From Maylandia zebra (Eukaryota; Chordata; Actinopteri; Cichliformes; Cichlidae), in assembly GCF_041146795.1 (NCBI RefSeq), contig NC_135184.1, forward strand, positions 5,097,467 to 5,161,466: a DNA stretch of 64,000 bases. Reading direction: 5' to 3'. A program made the translations under genes and the position numbers. Shown here piece by piece: positions 12,901-36,958 of the stretch. Each line of letters opens with the position of its first letter. Position 1 is the stretch's first letter. Below the pieces are notes generated by a model. The model saw nothing but the letters and a program-made list of their open reading frames with translations, was not told the origin of the DNA and did no database searches.

Positions 12901-14012
12901 CAAAGTGCCGAGGAGGATGGGGTATATTTGGGTATATTTGACAGAGGATGTTAAAGATGGAGCTGCCAGGCAGGAGGAAGGGAGGAAGACCAGAGAGGAG
13001 CTTCATGGATGTAGGACATACAGAGGGATGGTGTGTGCTAGACTCAGATGATCTGCTGTGGTGATCCCTAAAGGGAGCTAAGACTTGTTGAAGGTGTTGA
13101 ATGAATGTGGAGGGTTTTTAACTCTCCTCAGCGTCTGTTTGCTTTCAGGAGTTGAAGACTGGAGATGGAATCAGTTCTGCTAGCAAAGACTAGATGGGTT
13201 GTAGATCTTCACTGGTGGGAGGCAGCAGTGCACTTCCAGAATGGAAGCTGGAAGTTACAAACTGGGTCCATTCCTTGGCGCTCCAGGCAAACAAACGCGA
13301 ATGAGACATCCCTTCATGGCTCTCCAGACTCCATACTTACCCGTTTATACCAGGTGTGAGCAGGACCCAAGTTTCACACTGGACCATAATTGGCTGTCAG
13401 ACTGTAGGAACTTTCCTCCTTCAGCAGACGGATTTGAAAACCGTCTTTTACTCATTTACATTTTCAGTTTGAACACTTTTCTGACGTCCTGACTTGTCAC
13501 ACTCTGCTGGGTATGACGAACAACATTAATGCCCATCCAGGCATGTCACTCCCAGGTCCCAGCTGCTGAATCTCCACCTCTCCTGGAGCCATCGTTAATG
13601 TCATTAGTGCCACCTTAGAGTTTCCTGCGTCATCTCAAAGTGACACCTGTCCATTTCCACTAGACAGGTGTCATTTTGAAGAGGCAGAGAAATATTTTTA
13701 CCTGAAAATATAATTTAAGAAGTGCAGCACACTGACTGGACTGTCAAACTGTAAAAATAAATAAAACCAGAGAGTTATATTGCAATAAATTAACTGTTTA
13801 TTTTTGCCTTTCTTTCTCAGCTAATCAACCCTGTAATCGGGGCAGAATCCACAACAGGGACGTATTGTGCTTCCAAGATGTCTGCTCAGTGCTACCAGAG
13901 GGCGGTGCAGCAGTTCAGCAGCGCTCTGCAGGGAGGTGGTCTGGGGACGTGGCTGAGGAAACCGCCAAAACTGGGTCACTTCACTGTCAGTGTGTCAAAA
14001 ACTGAGCGTTAA
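1..14012 (+). CDS. adarb2: ADARB2 (ADAR3), 5'-partial, spliced from 8 exons
   Basis: Double-stranded-RNA-binding adenosine-deaminase family protein of the nucleus, expressed mainly in brain in other vertebrates, where it binds dsRNA and competes with active ADARs. Exons: 1-940, 5508-5625, 7022-7190, 7929-8086, 9606-9759, 9860-10041, 10982-11163, 13821-14012. All junctions are GT-AG and in phase, giving 697 residues plus stop, open at the left edge. Domains, counted from the first visible codon: dsRBD1 about 69-136, dsRBD2 about 227-294, deaminase about 320-697. Zinc and catalytic residues are visible as H387-A-E389, C447 in PCGDAR and C507 in SCTDK. The linkers ([15 protein letters not shown]) and [10 protein letters not shown] match ADARB2 better than ADARB1. 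The family's arginine-rich N-terminal segment would lie upstream. Mammalian ADAR3 has no detected editing activity, so this is probably an RNA-binding regulator. The symbol rests on remembered human sequence. Confidence 0.93.
941..5507 (+). other. adarb2: adarb2 intron after the dsRBD exon
   Basis: This 4.6 kb intron holds no second gene that I can support. It is AT-rich with scattered short ORFs on both strands. A repeat tail sits at about 1190-1331. The stretch 1900-2580 has the look of an old dispersed repeat on the minus strand, but I could not define its ends. Confidence 0.7.
1190..1331 (+). repeat. teleost interspersed repeat tail (TAAAGCGCT ... CCATTTACCATTT)
   Basis: The segment has the pattern GTGTGTGAATGTGTGGATGA, then TGTAAAGCGCTTTGGGGTC, then AAAGCGCTATAC and a closing TTACCATTTACCATTT. 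I recognise this as the 3' portion of a common fish SINE/LINE-tail repeat. The 5' end is unclear, and the family name is not assigned. Confidence 0.5.
5508..5625 (+). CDS. adarb2: adarb2 exon: linker into deaminase domain
   Basis: The acceptor is TTCTGTAG|TTCTTT and the donor CAGAG|gtgagt. It encodes [18 protein letters not shown] then [14 protein letters not shown], the conserved entry to the deaminase fold. The residue before LAG is valine, as in ADAR2, where human ADAR3 has alanine. The 118-nt length passes phase 0 to phase 1. Confidence 0.9.
5626..7021 (+). other. adarb2: adarb2 intron
   Basis: This 1.4 kb intron shows no coding or RNA signal that I can support. Its right half (6590-6960) is richer in GC than the rest. 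Confidence 0.6.
7022..7190 (+). CDS. adarb2: adarb2 exon: catalytic HAE motif
   Basis: Encodes [15 protein letters not shown] then [20 protein letters not shown]. His387 (zinc) and Glu389 (proton shuttle) of the HAE motif are at 7123-7131. The loop before it ([10 protein letters not shown]) is unusual, and the residue two before the cysteine, Asn391 in ADAR2, is threonine here. Donor CTCTG|gtatga. Confidence 0.93.
7191..7928 (+). other. adarb2: adarb2 intron
   Basis: AT-rich intron of 738 bases with T-rich runs towards the acceptor. I see no gene or structured element in it. Confidence 0.6.
7929..8086 (+). CDS. adarb2: adarb2 exon: PCGDAR zinc motif
   Basis: Encodes [35 protein letters not shown] and [14 protein letters not shown]. 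Cys447 of PCGDAR is the second zinc ligand. The donor GCAT|gtgaga leaves one base of a split codon that closes in the next exon. [10 protein letters not shown] is close to human ADAR3. Confidence 0.9.
8087..9605 (+). other. adarb2: adarb2 intron with LINE-2 remnant
   Basis: The intron is 1.5 kb. The LINE fragment at 8130-8595 occupies its first third, starting about 45 bases past the donor. The rest (8600-9605) has a C/T-rich block at 9270-9420 and an AATAAA at about 9443 in a context like the end of a retroelement, whose ends I could not define. Confidence 0.6.
8130..8595 (+). mobile_element. L2-type LINE, 3' end (reverse-transcriptase C-terminus and tail)
   Basis: The + frame reads [59 protein letters not shown] and [14 protein letters not shown]. 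This is the typical C-terminus of fish L2/Maui-like LINEs. It ends with the 3' tail CACTTTGTGATTTCTGTCTTGAAAGGTGCTATACAAATAAA. The 5' truncation at about 8130 is usual for LINE insertions. The C-terminal frame is open over 114 codons, so the copy is fairly young or lightly decayed. Confidence 0.8.
9606..9759 (+). CDS. adarb2: adarb2 exon: GGEGT and SCTDK motifs
   Basis: Encodes [33 protein letters not shown] and SCTDKLAK. Cys507 is the third zinc ligand. The glutamate of GGEGT matches the base-flipping-loop Glu488 of ADAR2. The position of ADAR2 Arg510 (Gln in human ADAR3) is proline here. Donor GCAAA|gtgagt splits the lysine codon. Confidence 0.92.
9860..10041 (+). CDS. adarb2: adarb2 exon: deaminase core
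   Basis: Encodes [37 protein letters not shown] and [11 protein letters not shown]. [15 protein letters not shown] is an ADARB2-type stretch. It sits 100 bases after the previous exon, the shortest intron of the gene. Donor GGCT|gtaagt. Confidence 0.92.
10042..10981 (+). other. adarb2: adarb2 intron
   Basis: This 940-base intron shows no gene. A CATCCATCCATTTACTTCC string at about 10521 is a small piece of a common teleost repeat. Confidence 0.6.
10982..11163 (+). CDS. adarb2: adarb2 exon: deaminase C-terminal half
   Basis: Encodes [20 protein letters not shown], then [20 protein letters not shown] and WLRLQQQ. The SRLC and NVSVNW motifs are typical of ADAR deaminase domains. Donor CAG|gtgaga, phase 0. 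Confidence 0.9.
11164..13820 (+). other. adarb2: last adarb2 intron, with RTE-type LINE fragment
   Basis: The intron is 2.7 kb. It holds the RTE-like fragment at 12715-13085 and otherwise only short random ORFs. No additional exon is needed: the phases of the exons at 10982-11163 and 13821-14012 join directly. Confidence 0.65.
12715..13085 (+). mobile_element. degenerate RTE-type LINE fragment (3' end of pol)
   Basis: The + frame reads [20 protein letters not shown] and then LRFSLGVT. The DNA keeps GACAGAGGATGTTAAAGATGG, a run for [17 protein letters not shown] and the tail CTGCTGTGGTGATCCCTAAAGGGAGC. These match the end of a very common fish RTE/Rex-like LINE polymerase. Internal deletions and frameshifts (including a missing stretch after EVEV) make it inactive. 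Confidence 0.7.
13821..14012 (+). CDS. adarb2: adarb2 last exon
   Basis: Encodes [39 protein letters not shown] and [20 protein letters not shown], then TAA at 14010-14012. The tail is about four residues longer than mammalian ADAR3 and diverges after HF. WLRKP keeps the tryptophan and lysine that touch inositol hexakisphosphate in ADAR2, but the lysine after YQAA is valine here. Confidence 0.92.
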   Translation, partial: LINPVIGAESTTGTYCASKMSAQCYQRAVQQFSSALQGGGLGTWLRKPPKLGHFTVSVSKTER

Positions 14013-14080
14013 ATGGTGATTATGGAGGCTGCAGGTTTTCCTTTTGGCACCGCATCACGAAGAAGTTTTATTTTATTTAT

Positions 14081-14086
14081 AATAAA
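14081..14086 (+). terminator. adarb2: candidate adarb2 polyadenylation signal (proximal)
   Basis: AATAAA lies 69 bases after the stop codon. Further copies at 14925 and 14984 could serve longer 3' UTRs. The sequence alone cannot show which is used. Confidence 0.4.
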
Positions 14087-15075
14087 CTACAAAAGTAAAA
14101 GTGGCCTGAACAGAGCTGGGACAGACAAAGTTAAATAATTGCAGATTAATACAACGTAACAACACTGTTAGATAACAGACTAACAGTCTGAATGAACAAT
14201 CTCCTCCTGTTTTGGTCCTGATGCGTTATAATTAATGCAGAGGGTCAAGAGGGCTTCATGAGGTCCCTAATGTGAATAGCAATTGTACTAATAGCACCTC
14301 TCAAATCTTTTGTACAAGTAAAGATAGGCCAGCATATCCTCACCTTCCAGAAGTGTCCTAATAAAGATCTACAGCTCGTGTCAGTCCTTGTGAGAAATTA
14401 AAACAATAAATGTACTGTAACAAACTTTATCCCAACCATAACCAACCAGCTGAGCCAGCGACACTGAAATTTTAGCCGTGAATCAGAAGCGAGTCCCAAC
14501 ATTGAGTTTGAAAGATTTCCCTCCTCACAAGTTTTGTGTTCTTGTTTATTCTGTTTAGAAATGTTGTGTTTGACGTCTTATTATCTTAATGTAGGCTGGA
14601 GAGAGTGCTGTAGGCTCAGGAGTGTGATGGCACACTGCCCCCTAGAGGTAGGTGGTGTGCTTTACAAACTGTAGAGTCGAGGTTTGATGAGCAAGAAAGT
14701 CCCGTTTTCTCCTTTTAATCTAACTTTAATTTACTTTAAAATAAGTCTCTGGAATATCTGTAATTAATGTGTTTCTATGTTAATTTATAGGAAAAACTAC
14801 ATTTTGTTGAATGTGACCTAAAAGAGAACTTCTTATGAAAGCCATCGGTGTTGGATACTATGAAGTTTCCATTATTAGACATGCAGATTGTCTTCTATAT
14901 TAGTCAACTATTTTTATCACTGGAAATAAAATTATTTGTGTTAGTTTGTGTTGTTTTTATCTACAAATGCACAACAAATTTAAAATAAAAGCCTCCGTCC
15001 TAAAAATGTCCCAAGACATTAACACAATATACGCACACACAAATCAGACAGCAAATGTTCAAACAGCACAAATGT

Positions 15076-15081
15076 TTTATT
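15076..15081 (-). terminator. wdr37: candidate distal wdr37 polyadenylation signal
   Basis: TTTATT on the + strand is AATAAA on the minus strand, in an A-rich minus context about 4.6 kb past the wdr37 stop. As I recall, mammalian WDR37 also has a multi-kilobase 3' UTR. Other TTTATT copies occur nearer the gene, so this is a candidate only. Confidence 0.3.
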
Positions 15082-16147
15082 TTTGTTTCACAAGCGACTG
15101 CTTGTTCCTCGTTGCACAGCTATAATCCACAAAACTCAGTAACATTTTCCTTTTTTTTTTGGAGAACTGTGAGCTGTTGTGTTTTTGTTTTACATCGACC
15201 ACACAAAACACAGTTTAAACACCGGGAGACCACAGTCTGACGAGGGTTCAGGATGGCAGCTTAATGACGGGCGATGCTCAGTGATCGGGTTTTTCTGATG
15301 GCGTGAAAGATGAAACTTAACGTTCGGTTCAAACTGGCGAGTCGTGAAGGTGGTAACAAAGTGGCTCAGTGTTGGTGGAAAGAGCAGTCGAGTGCAGTGA
15401 AAAAGTCAACAAGGAAACACACACACACACACAAATGTTCTGTCATTAAACCAGGGATGACCGCCGGAGGAACAGATTAGAGCCCCAACTTTAAAGATAA
15501 TGACCACCTCTGCATATACATGCGAGATAAGAATACAACGCGTCGGTATTTACTACAGATTATTCATCTACTTCATGTAATCAGTCCATTTTCAGTCTCT
15601 TGTGTGGCGTCACTTTATCTTCAACATCAGAGCACAGCCCTGCACAACAGCCTGAGAGCGCTGCTCGTCATTTTCCGAATCAGTTTTCATTTTTTCCTGA
15701 TACAATTTTGAGATTTCCTATCAACCTCCTACTCCTAGCACATTTATTTAGATTTCACTGATCTCTGAAGTTCTTTGTGTTCTCGTAAGTTAGCAAAAGC
15801 TCTGACAATAACAACATATGCAGCTTAATACAAAATAAATATGAGTAATGCTGATACTGGAAGGAAATCCTGTCTGTGCAAACAATTCTAAAGAAACCAC
15901 AAAAAAAATGTACAAAACAAAACCTCTGCCTGCGTCTTCCCTGGCATAAGTGACAAAATGAATTCTGTGAATGTGAATGAAAAAAAAATCACTATCAAGC
16001 AACAAAACTGAGTTACACCAGACAAGTGGTAACAACGTGTCATGTTATAAAAAAAGAAACACGTTGCAGCCACGTACAGCCAACCTTTCTTAATATATCA
16101 CAGTCTGTGACACAAATGTTAAAGTAAGAGGAGTTCAACATTTTGCA

Positions 16148-16150
<3 letters not shown>

Positions 16151-16219
<69 letters not shown>
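16151..16219. repeat. (CA)n microsatellite
   Basis: Uninterrupted CA/AC dinucleotides over about 69 bases. A His-Thr ORF over it is an artefact of the repeat. Confidence 0.98.
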
Positions 16220-16223
<4 letters not shown>

Positions 16224-16634
16224 AAGATTGAAAAATGGTCTCACGATGTCCAACCAAGCAGAAACAAACATGTTTGCAGCCTGATATTTAAAACTGTTCC
16301 AGCCTCTGTGGCAGGCTTCCCTAAACTTTAACTAACACTGAAGTTCAGACCTCTGTGCTTGTTTCACTTTATTCAGACTAATGATCCTTTCACACCTTCT
16401 ATCATCAAACAGTTCTGCTGGAAAGTAAATATTCAGGGTTGCAAAAGGCGGCAGTAAAGCTCGACCATGTTTACCCACAAACAAACAAATAAAAAGGTAT
16501 TTTGTTCCCACTGAAGAGATAAAATGTTAATTATATCAGTGTGCTTTCTACCAGTGAACGCTCCACAATTATAAACATAAGTTTTACATGAATTGTGCTT
16601 GTTTACTGTGTCACTGCTGTAACTCACGAGTGGA

Positions 16635-16658
16635 ACACACACACACACACACACACAC
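16635..16658. repeat. (AC)n microsatellite
   Basis: About twelve AC units, a second short array 0.4 kb from the larger one. Confidence 0.95.
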
Positions 16659-18124
16659 TACAGAGTCTCCCATTCCCTCAAATGCAGCTTTGGCTGAGTC
16701 TTTTAGTGGCAGTGGGAAAGCGAAGCCAGTAACAGTAAACACGTCGCAACAGTGCTCACTTGTTTTGAAGTACCATTAAAAAAATGTGACACACAAGAGA
16801 ATCCCCACGATATCGTTTCAACACTATTCACTAAAGGGCACTGCGATAAACTACAAAAAGGTTTTACAATCATGTCAGGCATTGGTACAACAGCTGGACT
16901 GAGCAGACAAGGGAACATTTCAACAGATCGATCTCTACGTTTGACGACACTTCTTTGATGCTCATTTAAAGTGGATGTTTTTTTCCTTTATCAGATGTCT
17001 GCACTGCAGAAAAAAAAGTGCATGCCTGTTGGATTCCTGGATCTGGGATAAACACACAGGGAAAAAAACAAAAACAAACAAACATGAAATCTTCATTTCT
17101 ATCTGAGCAAATCCTGATTTTGCTGTTTAACACCGACTGGCTCCAAACAAAAGTGAGTCTCTAATTAAAATTCTAGCGAGGAAAGGTTCGTCCTGAACAT
17201 TGCAGCACAAACAGAGCTGCACAAACTGGAGTGAGACAAACCCCTGTGCTGCCAGCACGAGATATTACCCTTTTTCAAAACCACCATCCTGACCATTAAA
17301 GTCCTTCAGGTTATGTGCCACCATGTCAGCTGACCAACAGCCAAAAGTTACCAGAAAAACATTTATTTCCAACAGCAGCAGCAAAAAGAAAAACTGTAAC
17401 AGATACTTTTTTTAAAAAGTGCATCACTTGTTTATGCTTGCTTTGACATAGCTGTGACATCATCACACCAAAAAAAACTTTCCACCACAGGACCAATCGG
17501 GAAGTTTTAGGGTGACGGTTTGCCAGTTTGTCAATGTGGGACTTGTTTCAGGGTCAAATACCAGCTACTACAGCTACTTAAATTTAGAGAATTCTTGAAT
17601 GGGTTAAACTATGAAAAAGACTAGAAGAAGAACCAGCAAACTACTGGAAGCCAGGTGGAGAACAAGGAAACGGAGAAAAAAGATGAATAATGCAGGATGC
17701 CAAAGAGTCATTGCATGCTGACCCATGTTAGCCTTGGCAAAAACCAAACAGTGATGTGAAACAAACAAACAAAACAACAGTAGTACAAATGTCCTAAACA
17801 TCGATAGGACCAACACATCAAAAGTGGCTCTGAAACACGAACAAGGCCAGTGGATGCTTTACTGCGTCATAGATCAGCGTAGTCTGGTAACACACCTGCA
17901 CATGACTCACTGCTAGACTCAATGCTAGGTTTTGCAGTAGATGACAGCAACGAGCAGTCAGGGGTTATGTACTGAGGATTAATAATAAACCCAACATGGT
18001 TTAACTGAAGAGTCTACATTATTTAGCATGCAACGTTAGCTAGTAGCAAGTAGCTAACATTAATATCCATAAACAATAAGTAGCAACTTTTAGAGCTAAA
18101 AACTGAAGATGTGCTCAAAACTGC

Positions 18125-18520
18125 AGTTCCACTACTGTCCACTTGAGGCTGGCTCCAGAAGTGAGTGAATTCACAAAGAGCGCCGTGTTAAAATGCCCAA
18201 CTTTACCGCATTAAAGAGCCTGTTTATAGCGAAAAACGCTTATAGCCTAGTAGATAGTTTCCTCCCCCATAACAACTCTACACAGGTTTTTTTTTTTTTC
18301 CTATATCCATCCATTTGCTTACTGTTAGCTTCAAAATTGGAGGTGTGGCGACTTTATCTGACAGGTATTGCAACACAGGTCACTGTATGGACATCGATAC
18401 CATGTTGGTGCCTTTTGGATACCAACACGGTGGCTCCGAGCAACCGTCGCTAATACACTCATCTAAAACCAATGAGTGACATCACAGTGGCTACATGCAT
18501 CTTTTATATACAGTCTATAG
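18125..18520 (+). repeat. teleost interspersed repeat (CCACTTGAGGCTGGCTCC family)
   Basis: Starts near GTCCACTTGAGGCTGGCTCC, continues with TTAAAATGCCCAACTTTAC and closes with GTGACATCACAGTGGCTACAT and TTTATATACAGTCTATAG. I know this order of blocks from many fish genomes as a non-coding dispersed repeat, probably a non-autonomous element. The copy has an internal T run at 18287-18299. Confidence 0.55.
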
Positions 18521-19654
18521 TTCAAACAGACAGTTGGTTATGTGGAGTAGTGTAATGTTTTGCTGCAGTACCAGTTACTCTTGTAAAATTGTTAGCTACT
18601 TGCTAAAGTTTCATGATAGCTCACCAACAAGCGGCCACTGGATGAACGTCGGCAGGCTCACATCGAGAACTCGCAGGAGTCATTTTACAGCCTGTATTGT
18701 AGCTTACTGGTCCTCAGTTACACTCTCATAACTATTGGTTTTCATTTATTATGCGAGTTACAGACAGAGCCAGGAGCCAAACAAAATGTTTGGAAACTTA
18801 TTTCAGTTTCCAAGAAAAACGAAGAAAAAAAAAAAAAGTCAAATATAATAGTGAATGCTGAAAACGAACGCTTTGTTAGATCCCAGTGCAGGACATGAGA
18901 CTCAAGCGTTCCAGCAGTGAGGGCTTCCACTGCCACGTTGCATCATAACCTAGGAAATGTACGTGACGCAGAAAGTAAACAAGTTTCACAAATAAGTTTT
19001 CATTGATGTAACTCTTGCAGTGTATTAAACAGGGAAAACTAATGATATATAATGAGTGGATCCTTTAAAGCAGCAGACCGCTGTCTTTGTCCAGCATGAA
19101 TCTGCTGTTAGTGGCACAGATTAGATTTAGAGTATTGCATTTTAAATCAGCATCAAGCAGAAACGTCAGCACGTCACAGATCTGATTTAGCATTAACAGA
19201 ATGCGTTTTTGTTCGCGGCAAAGAAGAAGCTCGTGTGCTTTTTTCATTAGAGATGCACAGGATTTTTTTTTCTCTTTTCCAGATGTTAAATCACTTCCAC
19301 GCAAAGACCACAAATGTGTTTTGTATATTTTGGCAGCGGTGATTTAGTGAGCGTGACAGATGGAGTAGACAGCAAGTGCAAGGCCTTTTTCTGCTTTACC
19401 CCAAACAAAGGAGGAGAACAGAGCTCAAAGGACATCGAGTACAAATACCGACCCCCCGTGGGCTCAAAAGACGGCTGCTGGAAACGACAGGAATTTCATC
19501 CTGTACATTACAACATGAGACAACTTTTCATCGACACAAAGGTACGAGACAAGTTTTCTCCAGCCGCCTTTTAACCCCACTCAAAGGTTTCAGTGTTTGA
19601 TATTCCAAACAGACTTTTGGTGGCATTTCCCTGTAAGGTGACAGTAGGAGGAGG

Positions 19655-32841
<13,187 letters not shown>

Positions 32842-35763
32842 CCCTCCGTTCAAACTTGATGCAACCACAGACTGAAAGTATAAAATCACAAAAGAGAGGC
32901 TGACCAAAGGGCGAAGAGAACAGATCCAGTCTTCTTCACTCACTGCAAAGCATCAAGACGAAATCCTAACCACTGCCAAGTACTGCACTTGGCAGTGGTT
33001 TTATTTGGCAGCTTCCACGTGTGAATGTGTGAAATGACAAAGTGAATGAGTGTGAAACAGAGTGTTGCTCAGCGAGCACGCTTAATAAATCCCACTGGGA
33101 TAGAAACTGAGAAGCTAACAACCACATCACAACCTTTTCTTTCAGCTCCAGAAACTGAAAACTGTCTGTGTTCAATATTTTGTTAGAAGAAGCTGAAATG
33201 TTCCAGTGAGAGACGAGCAATATTTGGAAGAAAAAAAAAAAGATTATGGTTTCACAACAGCCAAAAGCTCATTCAATAATTAGACATGTAGATTTGCTAC
33301 ATTCACTAATAGAAATGTTCTCACTTTATGCAAGAAACGGCTGCACATGCAATATATGAAAAAAAAAAAAACCTCTGAAATATTCAGTCTTTTTAACTTC
33401 ATTCTGGAAACAAATAATACATTTGTAAAATGGATGAAGCAACAGGCAGAGAGGTTTTTGGAGAAACAAAATAATTGTTTCCAGATTACAAAGATATATT
33501 ACTGTAATAAAATCCTGTCTCAGGTAACATTAACCCTTCGGTTATTTATTACAACATTAATCTTCATGACAAAATACAGAGAAAATTACATTGGATTGGA
33601 CCTTTTGGCAGGCCTGCTCTGGCCCGGATTGTTCAAACCAATCTGCATAGTGCCACACCCACTTTTCTCTACCCAAGGAAACCAGTTTACCTGTAAGCTT
33701 ACCAGAAAGGAAGCAGTTAAAGTTTTATTTTAAAAAAGAAAACAGAAGGTCTACAATATTAAATCTAAAAAAGCATCAGAATTTCCAACAGAGGAAACTG
33801 AAATAACAGCACCAGAGAAGGACGCCAGAGACGGCAGAACACTCAAAAGTGTTTTCTCTGGAGTGACAACAGTTTAAATGTTTTAAATAGGGTTACTTAT
33901 GGCTCTGAGATGCAATTACATGAAATCTGCAAGTAAAAAAAAGAAAGAAAGAAAAAGAAAAGGTCTCATGTCAAATTTAGTGTAATAAATAGAAGAATGG
34001 ACAAAAGAGGAAAAGAAGGACGAGGAGTTGTTGATCTGTGAGCCCAGGCCTCAGGTACAAACCTCTGAAGTACATAAAGTTGAGTCAAAATGTCAAACAT
34101 TTTAATTTGCATTATAAGAGAACTTCAGTAAAGTTAATTTTATACCTACTCCAAGCATAATTATCTGTGGCTACAATAAAGTACTTAACGAAAGAAAACA
34201 GAGTCACTGATGAACTGCAAAGTCCTTAACCCAACACTGGATTAATTATGATCCTGTCATTTGAGCAATTTTAACCCAATATTAATTTTTCTTTTAATAT
34301 CACCGTTAATGCCAATACCAGTTTATCATGGCACAAGTGGCCAGAAAATCAGTGTTTTTAGATGATTTTATACTTGGGCATTTTTTTAAAAACACATATT
34401 TTACCCAAGGAACATAACTTTATGGAGTTGACATCCACCCACTCATGTCTCCTTATGAGGGTGGGCCAGGTCAGTCATTTTAAGGGCTGTAACTAAAATG
34501 AATGCAACATTTTTCATGACTTCATTAAATGTTCTAAAGATACAGGAGAGAGAAGAAGAAAAAAAATCAGGTGGGCAGCACTCACTGACTCGTTCTTGTC
34601 ATTTCATAAATCAGTGAGAGAGAGCAGAATATTTTCCTCTTTGAAGTGTTCAGGTTGGCGTTTAACTTGTTTATCATGAATCATAACTACAAAACAAAAT
34701 CCCACACCATGATAGAAGCGGATGATCAACATCCTGCCCACTCCTACATGTTATGCAGCTGAATAATTTCTAAGATGTTAAAAGAAAGCCTGCTGATCAT
34801 ACATTCATCAGGACCCATCACTTGAGATGTATGTATTTTAAAATAATCTAAATATTACGAATGACAAGTTACTTACCCCATCTGACTTACACAAAAAGCC
34901 TATGTGTGTGTTTTGCTCCAGGAACATTTCTGAGGTTTGAGTAATGTTTACACTTCACTGCTTACTGCCAGAAACAGATTATCAGAAGTCGGCTGAGGTG
35001 ATAAGAACGCCAGGTTGCGTTGGATGACTTTACCCTTTCTACCGAGAAAAGAGGTCTGGCCCCTGTGTGCCAACCAACAGTCATCGTCGACCTCTTAATT
35101 TTATTTTTTTCGGTTTTAAGTTTTGTTGGATTTAAGAACCAAAACTACTCAGTTATATTTAACCAACAAAACAGTTGGATTAGGTTCAGGAAAGGACAGT
35201 AATTTAGGTTCAACTACACAGAGAAACACGAAAGGAAGATTAATTTTTGGATGTTCAAATCAGTCTTCACACACATCTGAGCCTGGTGTGTGTTACATTT
35301 GTCCTTGAGTTGACACAAAGGTGTCTGGATACTAAAACATGCAAATAAGATGCGTTTTTAAATCACCAGTCAGGCTGAAACTATCACAGACATCAGAGAG
35401 TCGTCTATCCGTTACTGCCCGTTTCTGAGGAATAAAACCAGCCTTGTTTAGCTGTCTGGTGCCTAGTTCCTCCTGCTGACTGTCACTGGTGTAAGCGCAA
35501 AGAAAACAGCGCTAAGGTCACATTATCTTGCATTACATTTGGATAAAATGTTTTTTATTTAAAAAAAAAATAGCATTTAAGGTTTTAAAAAGAACGAAAA
35601 TACCTGGGGGAAAAAGTGGACCTTAACATTAGCAGTTCTAGACAATTTAAAGCGGCGATGCCCAGCTTAGCCAAGCTAACGTTTCCCCGATTAGCTGGTG
35701 CTGCCAGGCATGCTAACGGGCTAACGGTGAAAATAACCTGCTCAAACATGGAGGCCAACTCAC

Positions 35764-35900
35764 CAGAAAGTCTACAAATACTCGTTTTTATTTCGGGAGT
35801 GGATGGGAACTGATGTCGTCGCTAACATTTTCTTCAAGGTCTGAGAATGCTGCGCAGGTTTTGTCCAAAATCCGCGTTGACAGCAGACGGGTACCGTTAC
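35764..35900 (-). promoter_or_regulatory. wdr37: likely wdr37 non-coding first exon and promoter
   Basis: On the minus strand a good donor TTTCTG|gtgagt lies at 35764/35763. The DNA upstream of it (35800-35960) has several CG pairs (GACGTC-like, CGCGTTG, TTACGCGAG), unlike the surrounding AT-rich DNA. The distance to coding exon 1 is 2.9 kb. The transcription start cannot be placed from sequence. Confidence 0.45.
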
Positions 35901-35959
35901 GCGAGAAAAGATAACGAAGCCAATTCCGGTCCGAGGTTTTTTCGCAATAAAAGCCTACG

Positions 35960-36950
35960 CCGGTCACAGCAAAACTCCATCCAGACTTTGTTAGTTTCTT
36001 GTTTTCTTGATTGTCGCCACATAAAAACAAACTAGTCTAAATTTATGGAGCTTTTACAAATAAATTACATGTTTTTGTAAATTTGGCTTCATGAAAATTA
36101 AATTAGGGAATGAAGCCATTTCAGAGATATAATAAAAGCACTAAAAGCGGTTTTAATCATGCTGGTGTAAATGCTTTCTAATAATGGACATAATGAACAG
36201 GGTCTAGGAAAAGGTCCAAGCGCTAAAACCAGGTCTTAAATATATCCCAGAAAACACACATCCGTAAAATGACAAACAAACAAACAAAAACGTGACAGTA
36301 ATCGACCACAAATAATCACAGCATAGCACAAAGACATGAACAGCTATCACAAGGAGACACAAAACGACCCCAGAGAGAGAATGGGGTAAAAAGAGATGCA
36401 AAATGAGCTAAAACTGTAAAATAAAAAAAAAATAAAAATGTAACACAAAACAGTATCAAAAAACAACTGTAGGAAAAGATGCAAAAAGGTCATACAAAAA
36501 GGATCAAAGAGAGAAAAACAACCGAAATGAGACAGTTACTACCAAAATGTGAACCATCACAACAAAAAGAGTTGAAAATTAACCATGAAATTAAACTAAA
36601 AAAAAGAAAAGAAAAAGAGATGATTGGTAGGACTGTCCATGTTTGTTATGAAAAAAATGAAACATTCAACTAAAAGGGTTTGAAAAACATGTTGGTGCAT
36701 ATTTAACACAAGCAAGAAAATGTGTTATTAAAATGTGAAAGTAAGTTTGGACGTGACGTTTCAGTGCAACAAAACTGCACGTTTGGTGCTGCAAAATTGG
36801 CACAACTGTTGCACAACTGAGACAATTATCACCAGTATTTTCAAATCAGGAATATAAAAACACAATAAGGTTGTGTCACCACCTTGTCTCTTTAAGATAA
36901 AATCACTCCATAGAGAAAAATATGACACCTGAGATATTTTAGTTCCGATG
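35960..36950. other. interval between wdr37 5' end and gtpbp4 3' end
   Basis: About 1 kb of A-rich DNA. Mammals have IDI1 at this place in the block. I find no idi1 exon here on either strand, and the space is too small for a multi-exon copy. Confidence 0.6.
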
Positions 36951-36952
36951 TG

Positions 36953-36958
36953 TTTATT
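36953..36958 (-). terminator. gtpbp4: candidate gtpbp4 polyadenylation signal
   Basis: TTTATT on the + strand is AATAAA on the minus strand, 349 bases past the gtpbp4 stop, in a T/G-rich downstream context. It gives a short 3' UTR, as expected for this gene. Confidence 0.5.

Larger units (their letters stand above)
14013..19654. other. convergent 3' interval between adarb2 and wdr37
   Basis: The two genes face each other here. AATAAA for adarb2 occurs at 14081-14086, 14925-14930 and 14984-14989. On the minus strand AATAAA (TTTATT at 15076-15081) would give wdr37 a 3' UTR of about 4.6 kb. The interval contains the CA microsatellites at 16151-16219 and 16635-16658 and a dispersed repeat at about 18125-18520. 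I see no further protein-coding gene; short ORFs here are random or repeat-driven. Confidence 0.6.

Noticed and set aside
16143..16331. ORF rich in His-Thr
   Set aside because: It is a translation of the CA microsatellite and has no other content.
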